Shown piece by piece: positions 1 to 5,335 of a stretch of DNA of 5,335 nucleotides. The stretch is from Bacteroidales bacterium GP3 (GTDB taxonomy: Bacteria; Bacteroidota; Bacteroidia; Bacteroidales; Muribaculaceae): contig DAAK01000104.1 in assembly GCA_001701075.1 (NCBI GenBank), positions 1-5,335 on the forward strand, written 5' to 3'. Position 1 is the first letter of the stretch. Each line of letters begins with the position of its first letter. A program made the translations under genes and the position numbers. The notes beneath the pieces are model-generated. The model made no database searches. It was given only the letters and a program-made list of their open reading frames with translations, and was not told the origin of the DNA.

Positions 1-1512
1 AGTGACGGTAGAGGCACTCTGCTCAAGGATAGTAGTACCGGGTTCCGGATCAGAAGGGTCGTGAAGACCAATACCGTTGGAATAGTTGAGATTATAATCA
101 TACTTCTTCCCTGGCTCCCAATTGATAGCTATTGGGGCGGCTGCCCATCCGAAATCCTTGACTGTTACTCCATTCTGCTTTTCGTATCGTTGCGTCTTAT
201 CTTTGTCGTAGAAGAATTCATCGTCATTTTCGCCGGGATAAACCTGAGCCACTACAGTGCCATCAGCATCTTTTACAGCGAGCCACACCACCGTCATCTT
301 TTCATGAATATCTGCATCGGAATGGAGGCCGTAGGGGTAGATTTTCTTCTCTTTCCCAGTGGTTTCCTTATTGTAGCCAACTCTCATGAGGACGCTGAAA
401 TAAGACTGGGTTGTAGTGTAGCCGGTGCCAACGCTGCCGGGATTCTCAGGACGTACCCATTTGTCATTTTTGCCGGGAATAACCATTGCGAAATTGCTTT
501 TACCCATAATGGAGACTGCGTTTTTCTTTTCATTGGCGTTCTTCCCATCTAATGTCACTATCGTATCGCCGGGCTGGAAGATATATTCCACATTCCCCTT
601 TTTATTAGCTGAATCGTCCCAAGTGCCAACATATTTCGGACCGGTTACTTTCTTATTATCGATCTTATCAGCGACAGTGTTGAAATGGAACTTCCCCTCC
701 ACATTTGCATTGCCGATTCTGACTCCGGCAATCTCATAGAGATAAGTTTCATTGTTTCCCCATGATTTTAGATTGATACGGCTAAGCTGATGCTCGAAAT
801 CAAGCTGCACGGAAATCGACTGGACTTCTTCGGTAGTCTGACCGTTTTCATCAGTGACTTCTTTATATTCCACCGGTGCAATGTCAAGTGCGCTTTTGGA
901 GCGCGCCGTCATGAAATCCACCTGTTTTGCAAAGTCAGGAGCAATCTTGAATTTGGCAATTGAGTAGTCTATCTTTAAGTTTGTGCTGTCGCTGTCACAC
1001 TTAGATTGGTTGTCGATGGTGAAATATCCGGTGTGTTTGTCCTTGTCGTTGGGATCATGGTTGTTGATTCCAGCATAATCCACTCCACAGTTGACGCTCA
1101 TCTCTTCAGCGGAAGGGTAGGAAGCAAAGAATTCAAACAGTCCTCCTTCATAAGGAGCCTTGCACTTTTCTTCATACTTGGGCATGAAGCGTTTTTCCTT
1201 TCCAATGATAGTGTCGTCAAACTCCTCATGCTGGAAATATGGCACAGTGGGGAGTTGGTGAAGCTTAATGTTTTCGTGATTAAATGCAGTGGCCCAGCAT
1301 CTTGTCAAAGACTTTTCATCAATCACATTTGCTCGGGTATCCTCCTCGTCGGGGAAATTTGCAAAGATGCTGAAAACTCTTTTCGGTAATTGCACTTCAG
1401 GTTGGGGCTCAGGCTCAACTATTTCCGTGTTCTGTGGAAAGTCATCCTTAGCGCATCCGATTATAGCAAGGAGGCTAAGGATCAATGCGTATGTAAATAT
1501 CTTCCTATCCAT
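1..1512 (-). CDS. Fimbrillin-family (Mfa-like) lipoprotein, 3' end cut by window edge
   Basis: Likely a pilus subunit or fimbrial adhesin precursor, exported as a lipoprotein. The frame is open from ATG at 1512 to base 1 without a stop (504 residues), so the C-terminus is missing. By comparison with the two complete neighbours, roughly 30 to 40 residues including the last strand are lost. Residues 1-20 form a lipoprotein signal: MDRK, a hydrophobic stretch, then the lipobox IIGC with Cys20. The following AKDD resembles the K-(D/E)2 surface-export signal described for Bacteroidetes lipoproteins. A Pro/Glu-rich spacer (about 30-43) precedes TRAN at 59-62, a possible processing site, and the strand ATAF (74-77). 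Later come DFMTAR (199-204), FEHQLS (239-244), EIAGVRIG (260-267), MGKSNFAMVIP (336-346), YFSVLMRV (371-378), FGWAAAP (454-460) and GIGLHDP (480-486), then the linker DPSDPEPG. It carries extra segments relative to its paralogs at about 145-178 and 379-453. Its block MGKSNF lacks the MGxGG form of the other three. No Shine-Dalgarno sequence is seen. Family assignment is strong; exact role (shaft, tip or adhesin) is inferred and open. Confidence 0.88.
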   Translation of the reverse strand, partial: MDRKIFTYALILSLLAIIGCAKDDFPQNTEIVEPEPQPEVQLPKRVFSIFANFPDEEDTRANVIDEKSLTRCWATAFNHENIKLHQLPTVPYFQHEEFDDTIIGKEKRFMPKYEEKCKAPYEGGLFEFFASYPSAEEMSVNCGVDYAGINNHDPNDKDKHTGYFTIDNQSKCDSDSTNLKIDYSIAKFKIAPDFAKQVDFMTARSKSALDIAPVEYKEVTDENGQTTEEVQSISVQLDFEHQLSRINLKSWGNNETYLYEIAGVRIGNANVEGKFHFNTVADKIDNKKVTGPKYVGTWDDSANKKGNVEYIFQPGDTIVTLDGKNANEKKNAVSIMGKSNFAMVIPGKNDKWVRPENPGSVGTGYTTTQSYFSVLMRVGYNKETTGKEKKIYPYGLHSDADIHEKMTVVWLAVKDADGTVVAQVYPGENDDEFFYDKDKTQRYEKQNGVTVKDFGWAAAPIAINWEPGKKYDYNLNYSNGIGLHDPSDPEPGTTILEQSASTVT

Positions 1513-1549
1513 AACGTCTGCAGTTTAAGTTTCACAGGTTAATTAGGCT

Positions 1550-1557
1550 GAAAGGTA
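1550..1557 (-). promoter_or_regulatory. Weak candidate -7 promoter element for the last gene
   Basis: On the minus strand these bases read TACCTTTC. This matches five of the six fixed positions of the Bacteroides -7 consensus TAnnTTTG, with C in place of the final G. It lies about 38 bases upstream of the ATG at 1512, which would leave a 5' leader of about 30 bases. I see no TTG at the expected -33 position, so the call is weak. Its first two bases are also the last two of the inverted repeat upstream. Confidence 0.2.
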
Positions 1558-1579
1558 TAAAGCTGTTATTAACTTTATA
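1556..1579. repeat. 7-bp perfect inverted repeat upstream of the last fimbrillin gene
   Basis: The arms TATAAAG (1556-1562) and CTTTATA (1573-1579) are perfect reverse complements separated by 10 bases. The element lies 44 to 67 bases before the ATG at 1512 and overlaps the candidate -7 element by two bases. It could be an operator or a small hairpin. In sequence this AT-rich, an inverted repeat of this size can easily arise by chance, so the function is unproven. Confidence 0.3.
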
Positions 1580-1620
1580 ATGTCTGAAGGATTAAAATTG
1601 TTTAAAGAATATGAAAATGT

Positions 1621-1652
1621 AAAAAAGATTTAATAATGACAGGAATGTCATT
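1621..1652 (-). terminator. Weak terminator-like hairpin at the end of the 475-residue gene
   Basis: On the minus strand a 6-bp stem, AATGAC (1652-1647) pairing with GTCATT (1640-1635), encloses the loop ATTCCT. After eight further bases comes a run of six T (1626-1621). The stem includes the TGA stop codon at 1650-1648. The stem has only two G-C pairs and the T-run is not directly adjacent, so this would terminate poorly. It may attenuate transcription into the next gene or have no effect. Confidence 0.3.
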
Positions 1653-3075
1653 CAAAATCAATTTCAACATCCGGGTCAAAGTCTTTCGGCGGGGTCCATG
1701 GATTGACCTGTACGCCCCATTTCACACGTTTACCCCATGTGACGGTGGGATGGACCACATTGTGGATTGGTTTGCCGGCATCCGGATCATCCGGGTCATG
1801 TAGTCCCAATCCGTCGGTGAAATCAAGTATGTAGGTGTATTGTTTCCCTGGCTCCCAATTTGCCGGAACTGGGATAGCAGCCCATCCGAATCCTTCGAAG
1901 TCGCATATTTCATAATAACTCCACAAGTCGAAAGGTTCTTTTCCATCGGGATCTAAATAACACCAGTCAGGCAAATCCTCCCTGAAAAAAACGGGATTGA
2001 TGATTTCTTTGTTATCTTTTCTAACAGCATAGTAAACCACATGCTCGAAGAATTTTTCGAAATGAGCCTGCTTCACCGATTTCGCCGCATCAAGAGGATA
2101 CGGATATTCTGAGGCATGAGGATAAGGGAAAGCTATATCCACACCGTTGTTTCTTGATACGCGGATCAGGACGCTTATATACATTTGTTTGGTAGGAGTG
2201 GGGTCAATCTGAGTGCTCCCTTTTTCGAATGTGGCATCCCATGGCGCATTGTTGATCGGTATCACCATAGCCTGACCGCCACCTCCCATCAATGAAACAG
2301 CCTCCTCCTTAGTCCTCGGAAGAATTGCCACCTTCTCACCAGACTGGAATGTATATTCAAGTTTGGAGGTCTTCAAGTCTTCCCATGCTCCTACCGAACT
2401 GACTCCGCTGGGATAGGAACCATTGAAATTATAGGTACCCTCCATTGCAGGATTTCCTAAGCGTATGCCCACAACCTCATAGTCGTAGTTTTTGTTTGCG
2501 GAATAAGCCTTTACGTCGACAAGACACATCTGATGATTGAACTCGAGGTTTATTATCTTGTCTTTTGAAACCTCATCTTCAACTACATCGGCGTAAGACG
2601 AGTCAGTGTGAGCCGCGACAAAGTCGGTCTTCTCCGTCATGTCTTTTGAAATCTTGATGCTTGCCAACTTATAGCCTTCTGTATCATTAACGATGCTTGC
2701 ATTGAGCGTCTCCAAGGAAGGATAGTATGCAAAGAACTCAAGATTGGTCGCAGGCCAGGAGTAGGTGGAGTCGGAAGAAAAGATTTTCAAACCGTCTTTG
2801 ATATCTCCATTCTTATGGGAAAAGAGAATGTTGCTGAAGTAGTTCTTGTCTATGCTGTGATCCGTGCCCTTGAAAGCCGTGACATAAAACTCATTGAAAT
2901 CATCAGCAGTGATAAGGTTTGACCTTGTGCCGGATTCTTCAGGTAATGCTGAACTGAAAGCGATGACATCATGTGAAGAGCGCGACACATCATCCGGGCA
3001 ATCAGCCTGCGAACAGGAAGATAGCCAAGGAAGACAGCCTAACGCCATGAATATGTATCTAATAGATTTCAACAT
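1648..3075 (-). CDS. Fimbrillin-family (Mfa-like) lipoprotein, complete, 475 aa
   Basis: Likely a pilus subunit or fimbrial adhesin precursor. The start ATG at 3075 is supported by a full lipoprotein signal: MLKSIR, a hydrophobic core, and lipobox LSSC with Cys21. No compact acidic export signal follows (SQADCPDD). TRSN (50-53) and YVTAF (64-68) mark the first mature segment. Then follow FFAYYPS (114-120), DFVAAHT (151-157), FNHQM (179-183), VVGIRLG (201-207), MGGGGQAMVIP (263-273), YISVLIRV (299-306), FGWAAIPV (396-403), YTYILDFTDGLGLHDP (413-428), and the linker DPDDPDAG. The C-terminus ends with NPWTPP and an acidic EIDFE. Compared with its neighbours, the stretch between SVLIRV and FGWAA is long (89 residues against 50). 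It is aromatic-rich and contains Cys372 and Cys391, which could be a surface loop. HQM replaces the usual HQL. The start lies 7 bases after the preceding stop with no Shine-Dalgarno sequence, suggesting cotranscription and perhaps translational coupling. Family is confident; role within the pilus is not. Confidence 0.92.
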   Translation of the reverse strand: MLKSIRYIFMALGCLPWLSSCSQADCPDDVSRSSHDVIAFSSALPEESGTRSNLITADDFNEFYVTAFKGTDHSIDKNYFSNILFSHKNGDIKDGLKIFSSDSTYSWPATNLEFFAYYPSLETLNASIVNDTEGYKLASIKISKDMTEKTDFVAAHTDSSYADVVEDEVSKDKIINLEFNHQMCLVDVKAYSANKNYDYEVVGIRLGNPAMEGTYNFNGSYPSGVSSVGAWEDLKTSKLEYTFQSGEKVAILPRTKEEAVSLMGGGGQAMVIPINNAPWDATFEKGSTQIDPTPTKQMYISVLIRVSRNNGVDIAFPYPHASEYPYPLDAAKSVKQAHFEKFFEHVVYYAVRKDNKEIINPVFFREDLPDWCYLDPDGKEPFDLWSYYEICDFEGFGWAAIPVPANWEPGKQYTYILDFTDGLGLHDPDDPDAGKPIHNVVHPTVTWGKRVKWGVQVNPWTPPKDFDPDVEIDFE

Positions 3076-3082
3076 CAGTCAA

Positions 3083-4435
3083 TCATTTTGTGGAGTTTTT
3101 ACCCTGTTCTCCCGTGCCCGGGACATCGATATCTATATATGAAGTCGGAGCCCAATCGGTGAGACTTACAGTAATCTTCACGTTACCCATATCCACGTCA
3201 CCGCCTATGATGGGTTCTCCAGGCTCTGGATCCAGTGGATCCTGTATTCCGACGCCTGAAGAATAGTCGAGTGTATAGACATATCTCTTTCCCGGAGTCC
3301 AGGAGGCATCGACGGGAACGGCTGCCCAACCGAAACTTTTGATCTGCGCGGCACCCTCAGGCAACGGCACATCAGAAGCATCAACAGTGGCCACCACATT
3401 ATTGTTTTCATCCACTGCCAAGTAGACTACATTCATTTCGGAGTCATCCTGGAATGGATATATCACGTCATCATCAGGACCGAAGACACGCATCAGCACA
3501 CTGAGATACATCGTCTCGTTTTCAATCTCCAGCCTGCGGTCTTCTGTACCGTGCCATTTCTTGTTTTCAGTGGGAATCACCATCGCTGGTCCTCCATTTC
3601 CCATTATAGAAAAGGCTTCGGCTTCAGAAACTGCTTTGTTTGCCTCCAGTGTCTTGATCACATCCCCGGCCTGGTAGATATAGCTCACTCTCCCTTTGGA
3701 AGTGTGTTCCGGGAATATCCATGCCACTTTCCCATCGGAAGGACTGAAGTCAAGTGTCCCTTCCTCTACCGGTTGTCCGATGCAGACGCCGGCTATGCTG
3801 ATACTGTAACCGGGGTTGTGTCCGCATGCTTTCACCACAATCTGCGACAGCTGATGCTTGAAATTGAGTTGAACTGCGGTATCAGGCTTTTCAGGCTTTT
3901 TAGACATGGTGTGAGCCGTCACGAAATCGAACTGCATGGCAATGTCTGCCGGAACCTGGAATTTTGCCATCTTGTAGTCGAGGGATACAGTTCCCGAAGA
4001 TCTCGAATTGTTTTGCAGCTCGAAGAATTCCTCGGATGTCAGCCCGCATCTCTGCCTCATCTCCTGAGGAGAATGGGAGAAGGCGATGAAAGTCAGTGGC
4101 TTGCCGTCCTCTGGCCAGCAATAGTCATAAGGATGAGCCAGGTTTGCAAATTCTCCGGTCTCCTCAAACTGTTCAAAAAGCTCGTTTTCGAAATAGGGCC
4201 GGAGCGACCCGTTTGCAGATACTAGCGATTTGTTGTAGGGATTGAAGGCCGTCACCATAAATTGGTGGAAGTTGGAGTTGGTCAGTTCCTGTGCCTTAGT
4301 GCTGTTTAGGATCGGACGGAAAGTTATAGTATTGTCATAGCCGCCAAAATCCTTGTCTGCCATCTCCTCCGTAGAGCAGGAGCAGAGGGCAAGCAAAAAG
4401 CAAGCAAGGAAATATGTCGGTCGTAACTTAATCAT
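3083..4435 (-). CDS. Fimbrillin-family (Mfa-like) lipoprotein, complete, 450 aa
   Basis: Likely a pilus subunit or fimbrial adhesin precursor. The ATG at 4435 gives MIKLRP, a hydrophobic segment and lipobox LCSC with Cys20. STEE follows, mildly acidic as in surface-exported lipoproteins. The early processing-like segment reads STKAQ (45-49), with Lys47 where the neighbours have Arg. Then come MVTAF (60-64), DFVTAHT (170-176), FKHQLSQIVVKA (192-203), IAGVCIG (214-220), MGNGGPAMVIP (278-288), YLSVLMRV (310-317), FGWAAVPV (368-375), YVYTLDYSSGVGIQDP (385-400), the linker DPLDPEPG, and the final strand region VSLTDWAP with YIDIDV. This final arrangement is like the terminal tryptophan strand of type V pilins. 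A 12-residue hydrophilic tail after IDIDV (from about 439) is absent from the neighbours. The gene begins 45 bases after the preceding stop, with AGAAG directly against the ATG and no properly spaced Shine-Dalgarno sequence. The ORF track-sized antisense frame over its middle is considered a shadow. Confidence 0.92.
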   Translation of the reverse strand: MIKLRPTYFLACFLLALCSCSTEEMADKDFGGYDNTITFRPILNSTKAQELTNSNFHQFMVTAFNPYNKSLVSANGSLRPYFENELFEQFEETGEFANLAHPYDYCWPEDGKPLTFIAFSHSPQEMRQRCGLTSEEFFELQNNSRSSGTVSLDYKMAKFQVPADIAMQFDFVTAHTMSKKPEKPDTAVQLNFKHQLSQIVVKACGHNPGYSISIAGVCIGQPVEEGTLDFSPSDGKVAWIFPEHTSKGRVSYIYQAGDVIKTLEANKAVSEAEAFSIMGNGGPAMVIPTENKKWHGTEDRRLEIENETMYLSVLMRVFGPDDDVIYPFQDDSEMNVVYLAVDENNNVVATVDASDVPLPEGAAQIKSFGWAAVPVDASWTPGKRYVYTLDYSSGVGIQDPLDPEPGEPIIGGDVDMGNVKITVSLTDWAPTSYIDIDVPGTGEQGKNSTK

Positions 4436-4480
4436 CTTCTATTATATAAATTATACACTAATTATGTGGCACTTTGGGGA
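4436..4480. other. 45-base AT-rich junction between fimbrillin genes
   Basis: This spacer separates the TAG stop at 4483-4481 from the ATG at 4435. The 25 bases nearest the ATG are almost entirely A and T, including the odd palindrome TATAAATTATA at 4445-4455. Such unstructured AT-rich leaders commonly support initiation in Bacteroidetes, which rely little on Shine-Dalgarno pairing. No T-tract terminator and no convincing TAnnTTTG promoter element is seen, so cotranscription with the upstream gene is the simplest reading. Confidence 0.5.
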
Positions 4481-5335
4481 CTACTCTTCCGGGATGTCAA
4501 TATCCGGCATGGTTTCATCAGCCCAATTCTCAAGCGTCATAGTGAATGTGATGCCAGAGCCGAGGATAGGGTTGCCTGGCTCGTCATCATCCGGGTCTTG
4601 GATGCCGATGCCGTCGGTGAAGTCGAGTGTGTAGATATATTTCTTGCCTCGTTTCCAGTCTACGCTTACAGGAACGCAAACCCAACCGAATTCGAGCACC
4701 TCGGTGCCAGGTGCAGCCGCAGATCCGCGTGGCACCCTGCCTAAGATATTATTGCTGTTGATATCCTTGGAAAGAGCGACGACATTCATTGTAGTGTTGT
4801 TGCCATAAGGATAAATCTGAGTTCCTGACTTCTTGACAGTCACGCGCACGAGAACACTGAAATACATGTCGCCATATTCATTGTCGGCTGACCATGTATC
4901 AGCAACTTTCGAAGGGTTGTCGATATATTTTGTGGCAATCCAAGGATTTTCTTTACCTTTCCACATTCCATTTTTGGTAGGAATCACCATAGCGTTGCCT
5001 CCGGCACCCATCAATGTAGTAGCAGTGCTGGGGTTAGTGTGGGCCGCCACCGTAATGTTGTCTTTGGTGAAATGACCAAGACGAACGATGGAATCCCGAA
5101 CTCCATAAATATAATCTACCGGCAATCTCTGTGGATTCTTTGAGACAAACCATTCGCCGCCTTCATCATTGTGGGTGTCGCCTGATTCATTGCAGAAATT
5201 GAAGAGGCAATTGCCAGTGTATGGATGTCCGATACGAATGCCGGCCACTTCTATATTATAGGTGGGGTTGGCTGAATAAGCGCGAATCTCAATGTTAGAG
5301 AGCTGGTGCTTGAACAAAAGAGGCACTGTGACCTC
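4481..5335 (-). CDS. Fimbrillin-family (Mfa-like) protein, 5' end cut by window edge
   Basis: C-terminal 284 residues of a likely pilus subunit or fimbrial adhesin. The frame is open to the right edge, beginning EVTVPLLFKHQLS. A GTG at 5326 lies in the middle of the conserved core and is not a believable start. Aligning HQLS with the next gene indicates that about 180 N-terminal residues, including the signal peptide and processing site, are missing. Visible blocks, numbered from the edge, are FKHQLSNIEIRAYSAN (8-23), VAGIRIG (30-36), MGAGGNAMVIP (109-119), YFSVLVRV (158-165), FGWVCVPV (216-223), YIYTLDFTDGIGIQDP (233-248), the linker DPDDDEPG and a final strand with LENWADE followed by DIDIPEE. 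The distance between SVLVRV and FGW is 50 residues, the same as in the next gene. Cys43 and Cys48 flank LFNF in a segment not conserved in the paralogs. It is the first visible gene of the presumed operon. Confidence 0.9.
   Translation of the reverse strand, partial: EVTVPLLFKHQLSNIEIRAYSANPTYNIEVAGIRIGHPYTGNCLFNFCNESGDTHNDEGGEWFVSKNPQRLPVDYIYGVRDSIVRLGHFTKDNITVAAHTNPSTATTLMGAGGNAMVIPTKNGMWKGKENPWIATKYIDNPSKVADTWSADNEYGDMYFSVLVRVTVKKSGTQIYPYGNNTTMNVVALSKDINSNNILGRVPRGSAAAPGTEVLEFGWVCVPVSVDWKRGKKYIYTLDFTDGIGIQDPDDDEPGNPILGSGITFTMTLENWADETMPDIDIPEE

Larger units (their letters stand above)
1513..1647. other. 135-base intergenic region between two fimbrillin genes
   Basis: This is the longest noncoding stretch in the window and is clearly AT-rich. 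It separates the stop of the 475-residue gene from the start of the last gene in transcription order. It contains a terminator-like hairpin with a T-run at its upstream end, a 7-bp inverted repeat in the middle, and one weak match to the Bacteroidetes -7 element. No small ORF or RNA gene is evident. Because the other two junctions here are 7 and 45 bases, the larger gap suggests that the last gene may be partly uncoupled from the rest, but read-through is equally possible. Confidence 0.6.

Noticed and set aside
107..123. 17-bp exact match between 107-123 and 1844-1860 as a possible recombination repeat
   Set aside because: The match encodes the conserved WEPGK segment in equivalent positions of two paralogs. 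It is explained by shared protein ancestry and is too short to argue for a dedicated recombination site.
61..552. 163-residue plus-strand reading frame with hydrophobic stretches
   Set aside because: It is antisense to the fimbrillin gene that occupies 1-1512. The hydrophobic residues are what one expects from reading the complement of Asp/Glu/Lys/Asn-rich codons, so it is not taken as a membrane protein.
1006..1389. 127-residue plus-strand frame and the overlapping 1289-1528 frame
   Set aside because: Both are antisense to the N-terminal part of the gene starting at 1512, which has a clear lipoprotein signal and continuous conserved motifs.
3551..4225. 224-residue plus-strand reading frame
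   Set aside because: It lies wholly antisense to the well-supported 450-residue fimbrillin gene, has a composition rich in Cys, His and Arg with no recognisable domain, and has no promoter or neighbour on that strand.
4436..4480. Invertible promoter or phase-variation site between pilin genes
   Set aside because: Only a short odd palindrome (4445-4455) is seen. There are no long inverted repeats flanking a promoter and no recombinase gene in the window.
5324..5326. GTG as start codon of the rightmost gene
   Set aside because: The frame continues open to the window edge, and the GTG falls just before the conserved FKHQLS core, so about 180 upstream residues are expected beyond the window.

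Overview
The window looks like chromosomal DNA of a Bacteroidales bacterium (Bacteroides, Phocaeicola, Muribaculaceae or a relative; the genus cannot be fixed from this sequence). The pointers are four paralogous lipoproteins of the fimbrillin / Mfa-like (type V pilus subunit) kind, a family essentially restricted to this order, type II lipoprotein signals, and start codons with almost no Shine-Dalgarno sequence. Every credible gene is on the minus strand, so transcription runs from right to left. The large plus-strand reading frames are antisense shadows.

Layout in transcription order: (1) 5335-4481, the C-terminal two thirds of a fimbrillin-like protein whose N-terminus lies beyond the right edge; (2) after 45 AT-rich bases, a complete 450-residue lipoprotein at 4435-3083; (3) after only 7 bases, a complete 475-residue lipoprotein at 3075-1648; (4) after a 135-base intergenic region, a lipoprotein that starts at 1512 and is still open at base 1 (504 residues visible, probably only a few dozen missing). 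The 135-base gap is the only noncoding stretch with visible structure: a weak terminator-like hairpin across the stop codon of gene 3, a 7-bp inverted repeat, and a poor match to a Bacteroidetes -7 promoter element touching that repeat.

The four proteins share the same ordered set of motifs: a lipobox (seen in three), an early T-R/K-A/S segment followed by a (V/A)TAF strand, a central H-Q-(L/M) block followed by (V/A)G(V/I)xxG, a MG...AMVIP block, a (Y/F)xSVLxRV strand, FGW(A/V)xxP, YxYxL(D/N)(Y/F)xxG(I/V/L)G(L/I)(H/Q)DP, an acidic proline linker and, in the three with visible C-termini, a final tryptophan-containing strand. They are best read as secreted lipoprotein precursors of pilus subunits or fimbrial adhesins. 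Genes 1-3 are spaced like an operon; gene 4 may be read through or have its own promoter. No anchor (FimB/Mfa2-type), regulator, recombinase or mobile element is visible. I found no clearly new system. The main points of interest are the multi-paralog array, a loop that varies in length between paralogs, and an Arg-to-Lys difference at the likely processing site.
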